Source: Ostreiculturibacter nitratireducens
GTDB taxonomy: Bacteria; Pseudomonadota; Alphaproteobacteria; Rhodobacterales; Rhodobacteraceae
NCBI RefSeq assembly: GCF_032670585.1
Contig: NZ_JAVQHL010000001.1
Coordinates: forward strand, 62,001-126,000
Direction: 5' to 3'
Length of the DNA stretch: 64,000 nt
Under the pieces are notes generated by a model. That model worked only from the letters and a program-made list of their open reading frames with translations. It searched no databases and had not been told where the DNA came from. Positions 49,292 to 59,202 of the stretch are shown here, piece after piece; position 1 is the stretch's first letter; every line of letters begins with the position of its first letter. The translations under genes and the position numbers were made by a program.

Positions 49292-50559
49292 CGGCGATCG
49301 ACCTCGGCACGACTGCGGCGAAGCGGAAGATCGCGACCGGGAAGGCGCGGCAGGCGCGGATCGTCGGGGGTGTGCTGCTTGCGCTCTCCGTCTTCGTCGT
49401 CCTCGTGTTCGGCGTGGGGATCGAAGGCGACGCCACGTTCCGGCTTTCGCGTCCGACGGACCCGCTTCCGGTTCCGGACCTTGTCCTTCCGGCGGCGCCA
49501 TTCACGTATTTCGCGGCGGCCATTCTGGCCTTCCTCGGTGCCCGGCAGTTCATGCGGGGCGGCGTGCGCTGGACGGCCCTTTCCCTCGGCTTCGGGCTCG
49601 CGCTGGTGGTCATGGCCTTCCTTGTCTGGGCCACGGCTGGCAAGGCCTTCTCCCTGACGGGCATGTTGCAGGCGATGATGGTGCGGGCGGTGCCGATCGC
49701 GCTCGGGGGGCTCGCAGGCGTCCTGTGCGAGCGCGTGGCGGTGATCAACATCGCGATCGAGGGGATGCTGCTGGCGGGCGCCTTCACCGGCGCGCTGATG
49801 GGGTCGCTGATCGGCGGGTGGGGAGGGCTTCTGTCCGCCGTGGTCGTTGGCGGCATCTTCGGCTTCATTCTCGCGACGCTCGTCGTGACCTACCGGATGG
49901 ACCAGATCATCGCGGGGGTCGTCATAAACCTCTTCGTCCTGGGACTGACGAGTTACGTCAGTTCCCAGGTCTTTTCCGAATACCGGTTCCTGAACAACGC
50001 ATCCGTGTTCAGGGCCTGGAAGGTGCCGGTCCTTGGCGATATCCCGGTGATCGGTCCGATGCTGTTCCAGCAGAACGTCTTCGTCTACGGCGCGCTGGTG
50101 ATGGTGGCGGTCTCGACCTACTACCTCTTCCACACGCGGCACGGGCTGAGGGCGCGTGCCGTGGGCGAACATCCGCGCGCGGCCGATACGCTGGGGATCA
50201 ACGTCTACCGGACGCGCTACATCCACGTCACGCTTGGCGGCATGGTGGCGGGCTTTGGGGGCGCCTGGTTCACGCTGGGCTCCGTGGGGCGGTTCGACGA
50301 GAACATGACCGGTGGTCGGGGTTTCATCGGCCTCGCCGCGATGATTTTCGGGCGCTGGCACCCGGTCGGCGCGCTGGCGGCGGCGCTGGTCTTCGGCTTC
50401 GCGGACAGCCTGCAACAGAAGCTGGCGCTCCTGGGCACGCCGATCCCGTCCGAGTTCCTCGCGATGGCGCCATACATAGCCACGATCGTCGTGGTTGCCG
50501 GTCTGATCGGCAAGGCGCGGCCCCCGGCTGCGGACGGAAAGGCCTACGTGAAGGAGTAG
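49288..50559 (+). CDS. Nucleoside-type ABC transporter permease 2
   Basis: 423 residues from the ATG at 49288, with GGAGGAGGAGCGGC directly upstream. The central permease domain (GGLAGVLCERVAVINIAIEG near residue 145, TYRMDQIIAGVVINLFVLGL, RTRYIHVTLGGMVAGFGGAW-like segment) is of the YufQ/NupQ type. It carries an extra N-terminal ~120 residues with three membrane segments before the core, longer than Bacillus YufQ. Last gene of the transporter operon. Confidence 0.9.
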   Translation: MTAIDLGTTAAKRKIATGKARQARIVGGVLLALSVFVVLVFGVGIEGDATFRLSRPTDPLPVPDLVLPAAPFTYFAAAILAFLGARQFMRGGVRWTALSLGFGLALVVMAFLVWATAGKAFSLTGMLQAMMVRAVPIALGGLAGVLCERVAVINIAIEGMLLAGAFTGALMGSLIGGWGGLLSAVVVGGIFGFILATLVVTYRMDQIIAGVVINLFVLGLTSYVSSQVFSEYRFLNNASVFRAWKVPVLGDIPVIGPMLFQQNVFVYGALVMVAVSTYYLFHTRHGLRARAVGEHPRAADTLGINVYRTRYIHVTLGGMVAGFGGAWFTLGSVGRFDENMTGGRGFIGLAAMIFGRWHPVGALAAALVFGFADSLQQKLALLGTPIPSEFLAMAPYIATIVVVAGLIGKARPPAADGKAYVKE

Positions 50560-50734
50560 TCGGGCGGCGGATGAGCGGATTTCCACCAAAAAGACAAACT
50601 ATCGCCACGAAGATGCGGCAAGATGTTGCCGATGGGATAAGGAGGGTTTGAAACCGACCTCACAGTCACCAATTGTCTAGTCCCACAGGCGTGAGGCCTT
50701 GTGGTTATTGGCTCAGACGGAAGAGGGGCAGTAC

Positions 50735-51373
50735 ATGACAGGCAAGAAGCGGGGGCTGAAAGCAGCCCTCTGCGCTGCGGTTCTCGCGGTGTCGGGAACT
50801 GTGGCGATGGCGCAGTCTACGGCAAGTTCGACCAGCACGGCGGTGAACGCCAAGTACGCGGAGTTCCTGGCGGCTCTGCGTCACATGGAATCCCGCGGTA
50901 ACTACCGAGCTGTGAACACGTTGAATTTCATCGGCGCATACCAGTTCGGCGAGGCGGCTCTGATCGACCTTGGCTATGTCCGCCGCGACGGCGATCCCTA
51001 TGACAACAACTATGGTGGCGGCTTCACCGGCAAGCACGGCATCCGTTCGGTGAAGGATTTCCTGAACCACCCGGAAGTGCAGGATCGTGCGGCGCAGACC
51101 TGGTTGCGGACGATGTGGCGTTACATCCAGGCAGACGGCCTGTCGCGCCATGCCTGGACCAAGGTTGGTGACGTGACGCTGACGCCCAGCGGAATGCTGG
51201 CGGCCACGCATCTTCTTGGCACGGGTGCACTGAAAGAGTTCATCCGCTCGGATGGTCGCGCCAATATCCGTGATCCCTACGGCATGCCTCTGGCGACCTA
51301 CATCACCAAGGTCCAGGGTTACGACGTTCCCTTCGGTCCCAAGCGTCCGCAGAAATACGCATCGCTGAACTGA
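50735..51373 (+). CDS. Secreted lysozyme-like / transglycosylase-like protein
   Basis: 212 residues from the ATG at 50735 (MTGKKRGLKAALCAAVLAVS), GAGGGGCAG upstream. A signal peptide ends near AMA-QST. The mature part has LRHMESRGNYRAVNTLNFIG followed by AYQFGEAALIDLGY, recalling the lysozyme-fold E-S-x-GNY...G-x-YQF pattern of lytic transglycosylases, with Glu in MESRGN as the possible catalytic acid. Family membership is uncertain. It ends 48 bp from the convergent polysaccharide synthase gene, so it may remodel peptidoglycan for envelope-glycan passage; inference. Confidence 0.6.
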   Translation: MTGKKRGLKAALCAAVLAVSGTVAMAQSTASSTSTAVNAKYAEFLAALRHMESRGNYRAVNTLNFIGAYQFGEAALIDLGYVRRDGDPYDNNYGGGFTGKHGIRSVKDFLNHPEVQDRAAQTWLRTMWRYIQADGLSRHAWTKVGDVTLTPSGMLAATHLLGTGALKEFIRSDGRANIRDPYGMPLATYITKVQGYDVPFGPKRPQKYASLN

Positions 51374-51382
51374 TCTTTGGTA

Positions 51383-51420
51383 CCGGCCTGACGAAGGTTT
51401 GCCTTCGGTCGGAGGGCCGG
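51383..51420. terminator. Nested hairpin between convergent genes
   Basis: CCGGCC (51383-51388) pairs with GGCCGG (51415-51420), and CGAAGG (51392-51397) with CCTTCG (51402-51407) inside it. It fills the 48-bp gap between the lysozyme-like gene and the synthase stop and probably terminates both. No T-run. Confidence 0.45.
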
Positions 51421-51421
51421 A

Positions 51422-54400
51422 TCAATGCCCCGCCGTCGCCGTTCCGACGCGATCGAGTTTGTTCCAATGCGCTGTCCGCCCCAGCAGCGCCCACAGGATC
51501 GCGCGGATCGACGAGATGTAAAGCAGCTGGCGATATCCGAAACGCAGCAACGGTACTGCTGCAAGGAGCTTCCACTCGAAGCGGCGCGCGAACCACATCG
51601 ATGCAGCGAGGTTGGCGAGGTCGATGATGGTGAGCAGCAGGAACGCCATCGATCCCGTCACCGGAAAGTTCGCGAATGCGACCAAGCCTTCTATGGCGAA
51701 GGCATAGCTGTAGTAGACCAGGGCCACGATGAGGATCGCGTCCATGATCGGGTAGATCAGGCTGGTGATGAGCCCGTACCAGACCGCGTCGACCAGCGAG
51801 ATGTAGCCGACGGTACGACCCTCAAGGATCGCCCTCGCATGCTTCCATGACACCTGGAACATGCCGAACCCCCAGCGAAGCCTTTGCCGCAGGAACGACC
51901 TCACGGAATTCGGGACCTCGGTGTAGGATTTGGCGAGCTCCTGGTAGGCGATGCTGTAGCCCGCGCGGTGCACGGCGACGGTCAGGTCGGCATCCTCCGT
52001 GATCGTATCACCGGAAACCTGGCCCGCGGCGCGGACGGCATCGACGCGCCAGGCGCCGATCGCGCCGGGCACGACGATGATGCCGTCGAAGGCCTCGTAG
52101 GCACGGCGAAGCACCTGTTGAGTGTACATGTATTCGATGACCTGGAACGTGGTCAGGAAGTTCTCGCGGTTTCCGACCTCGACGGTTCCGGCCACGGCCC
52201 CGATCCGTTCGTTCTGGAAGGGCTGCACGAGAATGCGCAACGCCCTGGGATCGAGAAGTGAATCGGCATCCACGATGACGATGAACGGCGTTTCCGTGTA
52301 GTGCAGCGCAAGATCGAGCGCGCACCATTTTCCACGGTTTTCCTGGCGCAGCATTTGGATCCGGTGGTCCGAGCCGAAGCGGTTTTCGACGATGGCGGCT
52401 GTGTCATCGGTGGATCCGTCATCCACGACGATGATCCGGAAGTCCGGATAGTCGGATTCCAGCACGCTCTCGATCGTCCTGGCGATGACCATCTCCTCGT
52501 TGAACGCGGGTATCACGACCGTTACCGGCGGATGGTAACTGTCGCTTCGGCGATACTTCGAACGGCGCAGCACCGCGAGCGCCAGGTAGAACGGTGAGCG
52601 CAGCGCGACGATGAACGCGAGCAGCAGGATCAGGTTCTGGACCCCGATCCAGCCGATGCGCATCGCTCCATAGGTCACGTCGTCGCGTTTCTGCGGTACC
52701 GCGCGCGACAGTGGCCAGAGCTCTGCGGCGCCGAGTTCGGCCAGCCGGGGCAGGGAAGTGAAGGTGAACCCCTCCTGGTGCAGCGCCTCGAGAATGTCGG
52801 GAAGTGCCCGTAGGGTCTGGCGGTCGTTGTCTCGGGAAAAGTCGAAACTGAGCACGTTGACCGGACGCGCGATCGCCGCATCACGCACCCGGTCGACATA
52901 GGTTTCGGTGTCGAGGCTGCCGAAACCCGCCGCGACCGTCGACTGAACCGGCAGGTAGCCTTCGCCCAGCATGGTTTGTAGTTGTTCCAGGCTGCCCGTG
53001 TCGCCGGGAAGCTGTTCCTGGCTCGAGGGGAACTGAACCATGCGCGCCCGTGCGCCAAAGGTATGGGCGACGAAATGCTGTGGCAGGTTGTTGACCAGCC
53101 GAGCCCAGATCCGGGCAATCTCGGACTGCGCCCCTTGGGGTATGACCGTTGTGCCTATGGTGTGACCGGCTTCCAGGACATCGGGAACGAGTTCCGCGGA
53201 CTGGATGAAGTCGTTGGCCGAGAGAAAGAAGGAAGCTTCGATTGCGTTCTCTTCCAGCAGGGCCAGCAAGTCTTCGACCTCTTGCGTCCCGCCCAGTCCC
53301 ACAAACGAGAGGACGAGTTCACCGACCGCGTCCTCGTTGCCGAAGAACCGGATTCGGTGCGGGCGCGGGGTCTGAGTGTAGCTCTGGGCGGTGATCTGGC
53401 CGGTCTGTGGATCGGTCTCGATCGCGCGGGCACCGGCGGCGGCGGCGTCGATCCGACCGGAGAACGGACCGGCGCCTTCGATGATGGCGTGATCGCTGAG
53501 ATCGATCGGTGCGCCAATCGCTTCCCTGGCCGGCACGTATTCCAGGAGCGGCCAGATGGCCGGGTCCTCGTAGCCCAATGGCCAGAGCGCGACGGGCCGT
53601 TCCGCACCGATCTCGATCCGGGTGTTGTGGAACGAGGCTGCATCCAGCAGCCAGATCCGGTTCAGACGACGGTCATTGTCGAGATAACGAATGTTCGTGT
53701 TCAGGAATTCCGACCCGAAGGTGATCTCGCCCGCGTCGAGATCGGCCCGCAGCATCGTTTCGGCGAAGGACAGACGCTCGGCGGTGCGCCGCCCGCTCTG
53801 CCAGGCTGTCGCAAAGGTCCCGAGGCCGAAGGTGAGCTTGTAGTCCGGGATCAGTGCGCTGACCCTTGCCACCGCATCCGCCACCCAGTCCTGTGGCGCA
53901 AGGGGATCCGACGGCCCCGTGCCTTCGCGGAAGGCCAGCGCGACGGCCCTGTCGATCTGCGCAACCAGATCGCCCGATGTCCAGAATGCCGCATCCGCCG
54001 ATCCGATGAGGCAGGTCCTGAGGCCCAAGGGCGACAAGTGCTGCCGCATCGTCTTCAATACGGGAAGGAGCATCTCGGGACTCGTGCCGCCGTGTCTCGA
54101 CATGTCCAGACACAGCCCGCCATCCACGCCGTCCAGCGGAAGCGTGGCAAGATCGTCGAGCAGGACCGGCAGCGCCTTGTCCGGATCGAGAAGCTCTGCC
54201 AGCGTTCGATCAGGCAACCCCTCGAGCGGACGGATGATCGGGAAGGCTTCGGGGCGGTTGCGGCTGCGCCAGCCGTCGTGGAAGTCGGGCAGCGGGAAAT
54301 GCGCGGAGTCCGGACCGAGCGGGACAATCCGGCCGTCGGAGGTGCCGAAGGAGAAGGCTTCGTAGTAAACCACGCCGAACTTTGCGCAATGGGCGCGCAG

Positions 54401-54850
54401 ACCGGAAATCGCGGTTCGGTCGCCATAGGGCACAAAGGCGGCGAGGCCCTGGTCGCCGCGCACCGTTCCGAGGATACCCTGCCGGCAATCGGTGTCCGAC
54501 GTCGCCTTCATCACGATATCGGTCAGTTCCAGCCCGTTCGTTGAATTCGGCGCCCCGGCGGCATCAATGGACCCGTTCCCGGCCTCGGTCGCCACGGGAT
54601 TCAGGCTGTAGACGCGAAGAGCGAATTCGCTCGTCCAGGACAACAGGAAGAGCACGGCGAGGACGGCGAGGCTGAGGAATATCCAGAAGCGGCGATGGCT
54701 TGGGTCTTCGAAAACCGGATGAGGGGTCGGTGCCGTGAACAGCCCTCTGTCTTTCTGCTCTTCCAAGTGTAAACTCAAGCCCGCTTCGCCCTTGCCCGGC
54801 ATTTTCCACGCCATCTCGACACAGAAGGTGGCGGCGCTGTTCTTCGACAA
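51422..54850 (-). CDS. Trimodular membrane polysaccharide synthase: GH18-like + NodB-like + GT2
   Basis: 1142 residues from a TTG (54850) with GAGG upstream; an ATG at 54814 is the alternative. Residues ~55-72 are a membrane segment. Residues ~130-500 resemble a GH18 domain, but the expected DxxDxDxE reads LDGVDGGLCLDMSRH. Residues ~510-740 resemble a NodB deacetylase, but TFDDG reads LSFVGLGG and the HxxxH region reads GHTIGTTVIP, so both look inactive. Then a membrane segment and an apparently complete GT2 domain: VVIPAFNEE, VVDDGSTDDT, IVDADSLLDP, TEDADLTVAV, RQRLRWGFGMFQVSW. Several C-terminal membrane spans follow. Likely a processive beta-glycan synthase; product unknown. Confidence 0.83.
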   Translation of the reverse strand: MSKNSAATFCVEMAWKMPGKGEAGLSLHLEEQKDRGLFTAPTPHPVFEDPSHRRFWIFLSLAVLAVLFLLSWTSEFALRVYSLNPVATEAGNGSIDAAGAPNSTNGLELTDIVMKATSDTDCRQGILGTVRGDQGLAAFVPYGDRTAISGLRAHCAKFGVVYYEAFSFGTSDGRIVPLGPDSAHFPLPDFHDGWRSRNRPEAFPIIRPLEGLPDRTLAELLDPDKALPVLLDDLATLPLDGVDGGLCLDMSRHGGTSPEMLLPVLKTMRQHLSPLGLRTCLIGSADAAFWTSGDLVAQIDRAVALAFREGTGPSDPLAPQDWVADAVARVSALIPDYKLTFGLGTFATAWQSGRRTAERLSFAETMLRADLDAGEITFGSEFLNTNIRYLDNDRRLNRIWLLDAASFHNTRIEIGAERPVALWPLGYEDPAIWPLLEYVPAREAIGAPIDLSDHAIIEGAGPFSGRIDAAAAGARAIETDPQTGQITAQSYTQTPRPHRIRFFGNEDAVGELVLSFVGLGGTQEVEDLLALLEENAIEASFFLSANDFIQSAELVPDVLEAGHTIGTTVIPQGAQSEIARIWARLVNNLPQHFVAHTFGARARMVQFPSSQEQLPGDTGSLEQLQTMLGEGYLPVQSTVAAGFGSLDTETYVDRVRDAAIARPVNVLSFDFSRDNDRQTLRALPDILEALHQEGFTFTSLPRLAELGAAELWPLSRAVPQKRDDVTYGAMRIGWIGVQNLILLLAFIVALRSPFYLALAVLRRSKYRRSDSYHPPVTVVIPAFNEEMVIARTIESVLESDYPDFRIIVVDDGSTDDTAAIVENRFGSDHRIQMLRQENRGKWCALDLALHYTETPFIVIVDADSLLDPRALRILVQPFQNERIGAVAGTVEVGNRENFLTTFQVIEYMYTQQVLRRAYEAFDGIIVVPGAIGAWRVDAVRAAGQVSGDTITEDADLTVAVHRAGYSIAYQELAKSYTEVPNSVRSFLRQRLRWGFGMFQVSWKHARAILEGRTVGYISLVDAVWYGLITSLIYPIMDAILIVALVYYSYAFAIEGLVAFANFPVTGSMAFLLLTIIDLANLAASMWFARRFEWKLLAAVPLLRFGYRQLLYISSIRAILWALLGRTAHWNKLDRVGTATAGH

Positions 54851-54927
54851 CCGGGCCTCGCTTTTACACCATGAATGTGGCTACTTTTGGAAGTAAAATT
54901 GCAGGGCAAAAACCAGAGCGGCATAGA

Positions 54928-57480
54928 ATGAGACTATCCAGACGCAGCGTTCTGTTGGGGGGGACGGCCCTCTCGATGGGGCTGTTCCCGCATATCGGCG
55001 GAGCCCAGGATGTTTGGGCGAAGAGCCTTTTTCTGGTGCTGACGGACGTCGACCCGTCACTCGATCCGGAGCGCGTCGAGAGGATGTTGAAGGTGTTCTT
55101 TGCCCGAAACCTCCCCCTCGCGATCGTCCTGGAGGTGCCCACTGACGGGGATGGGGCTCAGAGCGGCACGGATGAACGCCTTGAGGCGCTGGCCCGGATC
55201 GCCGTGTCCGAAAGGGGCTTGTTCGAGGTGATCCCGGCGGTGTCGCCCGTGCAGGAACGTGACCGTTATTTCCAGCTGCGTTTCGCCAGCGAAATACGGC
55301 GGCGGCTCGCGCTGCCGGCCGACGCCGAAATGGACGAGCCGCAGATCGTGTCTTTCTTCGACACGAGCGCGACTAATGAGGTCGAGCCGTATGCCTACCG
55401 TTCGGCCGGTTTCCGAATTCACATACGGCCTGCGGCTGTCGACGGGGCGGCGGGCACGCGGGTCGATCCGTTCGACTGGGGCCTCCTGAGGCTGGAAGGC
55501 GGGGTGTCTTTCCGCGTGACGGAGGATCCGGAAGAGGCGGTCGGCGAGGTGCTCGCGCTGGACGGGGACCAGTTGCTGATGCTGTCGCTGGACGGCGCCG
55601 GCGCGCTTGACCCGGAAGTGCTTGCCGCGCGTTGCGATGCCTGGGCCGAACGGATCGAGATCGAGGCCCTCAACGGCACGCTCTTCGTCACCCGGCCGAC
55701 GGACTACCTTCTTCAGGCTAAGCCGGGAGCCTCCAAATACCTCGGGGTCGTCCTCGATTTGGGGCAGGGGCCTGAGCCCGACGCCGGTGTGGCGGCCTTC
55801 GCGGCGATGCTGGCGGAAGAGGGATTCCCGTTCACGGCTCTGGCACTTCAGGACACGGCGCCGGACGTTGGGGCGTCGGATCTCTGCCTGTCCGGTGAGG
55901 TGGACCTTTCGGCCGACGACAGGGTGCTGCCGCGCTGCTCAAATGTGGACGATCCGTCCGGCATCGATCCCGACCGGACCGCCGAAATCCTGCTGCTTCC
56001 GCCGGAGACTCCGCAGGCCTGGACCGGGTTGCGCGAGGACGGGCGGTTCCAGATCGCGCTCAGGAACGACGGCGGCTTGTCTCTTGCGGAGCGGATCGCG
56101 GCCGATCCCCTGACCGACAGGGTTGAAATGGTCCGGCCGGCGCAGGTTCAGACCCCGTTCGAGCGCCTGAACCTGATGAAGCAGTTCACTGACATCCGCC
56201 GCGACGGTCTGGCGGAATTCCACTCCGTCCGGGGCTTCATGGAGCGGATCGTGGCGCCGGATCCGATCCTGGAAAGGTTCTGGTCGACGCGGAGGCGGCA
56301 ACTGACCGATCCGCCGCGTGCCGCCCAGATCGATCTGGCTGAACGCCAGCGGCTTCTGGAAGATGCGCGCCTCGCATGGCGCTACATCGCGCGTTTCACT
56401 GACGATAACACAGGACTGTGCGCGGGCACCGTCCAGGCGACGACATTCGCGCTTCAGAACCGCGAGGTCACGCTCTGGGATGTCGCGAGTCAGATCCTCG
56501 GCATCGTCTCGGCGGCGGGACTTGGAATCATCACGGATGTGGAGGGCGCTGCACGCCTGGCGACGATCCTCGAGAACCTGCCAAGCGTGCAGATTGGAGA
56601 GGGGAGCTTTCCACCGCCGTTGTTCCGAGCCGACACGCTGCGCGCGGTTCGGACGGGGTTCGATTCCTGTGACACCGGGCGTTTCCTCGTTGCGCTTCGG
56701 GTCGCGGTGATGTCGGGGCTGGTGTCGATCGATCGGGCCGAGGCGGCGCTGGCCGAATGGGACCTGGACCAGACCGTCCGCGGCGGGCGTCCCTATAGCC
56801 ATCAGTTCGGCAGGTGGGTCGATGCATCGCTGTCGCATTGCCCACCCTACGTGCACAGGGCCTATACGTCCTGGGGGCTGCCGATGAACTCGGCCTATCC
56901 GCCCCTGGCGGAGACGGACACGGGAGACGCGCGGCTGCGGCTTCTGCACCGCGCGGCGCTTCTGGGCCATTTCGGCGCCGAGCCGATCCTTCTTGAGGCG
57001 ATCGAGCTTGGGCACAGCCCTCAGTCGCGATACCTCGCCGACGTGCTCTTCGACGCCCAGCTGAGCTGGTTCGAGGAAACCGGCGAGATCCGGAGCGTTT
57101 CGGAAGTCCCGCTGAATTTCGAGCCCTGGTTCATCTATCAGGGACTCCGCGTCGATCTCCCCGGCGAGGATGCCTGGGCGATCGTCACCCGCCTCAGCCG
57201 GGCCGAGTACCGGACCGAGGAATTCCGCAAGCGCGCGGAGCAGATCAGCACGAAGTCCGCATATCTCTGGGCGGCGGCCTATCCGCATGAGTATTCGGAC
57301 AGGTTGGTGGCTCTGGTCCGGGACAAGGCGCGCATCGACAATGCCGGCTTCTGCTCGGGCATCTTCGCCAGCACGCTTGAACCGATGCAGGGTTACACCG
57401 ACCTCAACACTAACGGGATCATCCTGACCGCTATCGGACGGATGCTGGGAGCGATGCCAGCGTTATGGGGTGAGGGGTAA
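54928..57480 (+). CDS. Tat-exported DUF3131-domain protein
   Basis: 850 residues from MRLSRRSVLLGGTALSMGLF, a twin-arginine signal (SRRSVLLGG) ending near GGA-QD, so the folded protein is probably exported to the periplasm. Residues ~30-340 resemble a deacetylase-like barrel (SLFLVLTDVDPSLDPERVER, FVTRPTDYLL). From ~480 a DUF3131 domain begins: LAWRYIARFTDDNTGLCAG, ALQNREVTLWDVASQILGIV, LENLPSV; DUF3131 proteins are found near envelope-glycan genes and are of unknown activity. It diverges from the synthase with only 77 bp between starts, which implies joint control. Confidence 0.77.
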   Translation: MRLSRRSVLLGGTALSMGLFPHIGGAQDVWAKSLFLVLTDVDPSLDPERVERMLKVFFARNLPLAIVLEVPTDGDGAQSGTDERLEALARIAVSERGLFEVIPAVSPVQERDRYFQLRFASEIRRRLALPADAEMDEPQIVSFFDTSATNEVEPYAYRSAGFRIHIRPAAVDGAAGTRVDPFDWGLLRLEGGVSFRVTEDPEEAVGEVLALDGDQLLMLSLDGAGALDPEVLAARCDAWAERIEIEALNGTLFVTRPTDYLLQAKPGASKYLGVVLDLGQGPEPDAGVAAFAAMLAEEGFPFTALALQDTAPDVGASDLCLSGEVDLSADDRVLPRCSNVDDPSGIDPDRTAEILLLPPETPQAWTGLREDGRFQIALRNDGGLSLAERIAADPLTDRVEMVRPAQVQTPFERLNLMKQFTDIRRDGLAEFHSVRGFMERIVAPDPILERFWSTRRRQLTDPPRAAQIDLAERQRLLEDARLAWRYIARFTDDNTGLCAGTVQATTFALQNREVTLWDVASQILGIVSAAGLGIITDVEGAARLATILENLPSVQIGEGSFPPPLFRADTLRAVRTGFDSCDTGRFLVALRVAVMSGLVSIDRAEAALAEWDLDQTVRGGRPYSHQFGRWVDASLSHCPPYVHRAYTSWGLPMNSAYPPLAETDTGDARLRLLHRAALLGHFGAEPILLEAIELGHSPQSRYLADVLFDAQLSWFEETGEIRSVSEVPLNFEPWFIYQGLRVDLPGEDAWAIVTRLSRAEYRTEEFRKRAEQISTKSAYLWAAAYPHEYSDRLVALVRDKARIDNAGFCSGIFASTLEPMQGYTDLNTNGIILTAIGRMLGAMPALWGEG

Positions 57481-58278
57481 TCAGCCCTTCGCTTCGATCT
57501 CGCCCATTGCGTCCCGGATCGTGAGGATCCGCACCACGCCCTTGTCGGCCAGCAAGTCGGCGCAGGCGACGACCTCTTCGAAGTGACGTGCCGAAATCTG
57601 GCTGACGTCGGGGTTCTCCTCGACGATGTCGTGCACCAGTAGCACGAGCCACACGTGGTTCAGGGCCGCGCGCACCATTTCGCCGCAGACGGTCTCCGAA
57701 CTGGTCTCGCGCGTGATCTCGAACCTGCCGATGTAGTTTTGGTCGATCGCGCCGATGGGGTTGCGGCCGCCGTGACCTTTCCAGGACAACTGGTACCGGT
57801 AATGCTCCATGATCTCGGCGATCGTGCTGTCATCGAACGCGCCGAAGGGTGAGGAGAACGAGACGGGCTTCGTGCCGGCCCATTCCTCGATCGCGGCGAT
57901 CGGGCGCACGATTTCACCCGTCCGCTCCTCGCCGTCAAGTTCGGTCAGCCGCCGGTGCGTATCGCCATGCGCGCCGAGCTCCCACCCGGCGGCTACAAAG
58001 GCGCGGACCTCTTCCTCATTCATGGTCCATCCGTCCAGCGCGCTGCTGGACGTTGGTGCGATCAGCCCGGTCGGGACGAACAGGGTGCCGGTCACGCCGT
58101 GAGCTTCGGCGATCGAAAGGCCGAATTCATACTGGCCCCGCGATGCGTCGTCGAAGGTGAAGGTGACGATGCCATTGGGCACGCCTTCCTCGGCAGCCCA
58201 GGACGGCGTTCCCACCGCCAGGAGCGACAGAAGCGCGGCCATCGCGCGCAGATTGCAGCCGACCGCAGTCCGCTTCAT
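57481..58278 (-). CDS. Secreted polysaccharide deacetylase (NodB homology), likely active
   Basis: 265 residues with a signal peptide (LRAMAALLSLLAVGTPSWAA). NodB motifs look intact: motif 1 VTFTFDDASRGQYEF, motif 2 HGDTHRRLTEL with both histidines, motif 3 SFSSPFGAFDDSTI, and a late LVHDIVEENPD with the catalytic His. A Zn-dependent deacetylase of N- or O-acetyl groups in the periplasm. The ATG overlaps the stop of the upstream deacetylase gene by 4 bp, so the pair is translationally coupled. Confidence 0.87.
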   Translation of the reverse strand: MKRTAVGCNLRAMAALLSLLAVGTPSWAAEEGVPNGIVTFTFDDASRGQYEFGLSIAEAHGVTGTLFVPTGLIAPTSSSALDGWTMNEEEVRAFVAAGWELGAHGDTHRRLTELDGEERTGEIVRPIAAIEEWAGTKPVSFSSPFGAFDDSTIAEIMEHYRYQLSWKGHGGRNPIGAIDQNYIGRFEITRETSSETVCGEMVRAALNHVWLVLLVHDIVEENPDVSQISARHFEEVVACADLLADKGVVRILTIRDAMGEIEAKG

Positions 58279-59036
58279 TTTGGCGTGTGCGGGACGTATT
58301 TCAGAGCCTCCTTCATGTTCATGAGCCTGATGATGCCCCTGTCCCGCATTTCGGCTGCGCATGAAATCACCCCTTCGAACTGTTCTGCCGAGTTCTCATA
58401 CTTGTAGCTTGGTTCCTCGACCACACGATGCCACATCAGCACCAGCCAGTAACCCTCGCGCCCGGCCTTTTCGAGTTCCGCGCAGGCTTGGGCCACGGTC
58501 ATCGTGTTGTCCACCTGCTCGCGATGGATCCGGTAATGGTCCGTACTGTCGAACCGGTTGACGCCGCCATTTCCCCAGCCCCTTGCATGGGCTTCGTAGT
58601 AGACGCGTACCCTGTTCAGAACGCGCTCGTCATAGTCACCGTGCGGGCTGGCGAAAGTCGTCGGGTAGACCCCGGTCTGGCGGTAGATATAGGCCGCCGG
58701 CGCACCGAGCTCCATTTCGAGCGTCACGTCATCGGCCTTGGTAAGAGGGACCGAATGCGTGTAGCTGTGGGCGCCCAGTTCCCAGCCATGATCCATGAGC
58801 GTCTGAACGTCATCCCATGAAAGGTCGCCGCGATAGCCCGTGATGGCGACGATCTGGGCGAACAGAGTGCCGGGGACTTCGTGCTCGAAGAAGACCGGCA
58901 TGCTTTCCTGGAAAAACTGCTGGGTGGCGTTATCCACCGTGAAGGTCACTATCCCCACTTCCTCGGAAGCAGCCGGAGAGGAGGGAGCCGCCGTAAACGC
59001 CACCACTGCCAACAAGAACGTCCATATTACCTTCAT
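58275..59036 (-). CDS. Secreted polysaccharide deacetylase (NodB homology), altered motif 1
   Basis: 253 residues with a signal peptide (MKVIWTFLLAVVAFTAAPSS). Motif 1 reads VTFTVDNATQQF: the first Asp remains but the second, normally a metal ligand, is Asn. Motif 2 GAHSYTHSVPL keeps both histidines; motif 3 TTFASPHGDYDERV and the late VLMWHRVVEEPSYKYE are present. It may be a low-activity or binding paralog of the next gene, which it precedes with an ATGA overlap. Same operon, same secretion route. Confidence 0.84.
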   Translation of the reverse strand: MKVIWTFLLAVVAFTAAPSSPAASEEVGIVTFTVDNATQQFFQESMPVFFEHEVPGTLFAQIVAITGYRGDLSWDDVQTLMDHGWELGAHSYTHSVPLTKADDVTLEMELGAPAAYIYRQTGVYPTTFASPHGDYDERVLNRVRVYYEAHARGWGNGGVNRFDSTDHYRIHREQVDNTMTVAQACAELEKAGREGYWLVLMWHRVVEEPSYKYENSAEQFEGVISCAAEMRDRGIIRLMNMKEALKYVPHTPK

Positions 59037-59202
59037 CGACTCAATACCCAAGACGGCCTCCTTCGGAGGGCCCCGGCCGGCATGTCCCACAATACGGAAA
59101 TCGACCCTCCGTCACATCCGAACCCCGACGCAACACCGTGAGGCTGCCACCCGACACGACATCGCGTCAATGTCAGAAATGTCGCACGCGTTCCGCCCAA
59201 GC

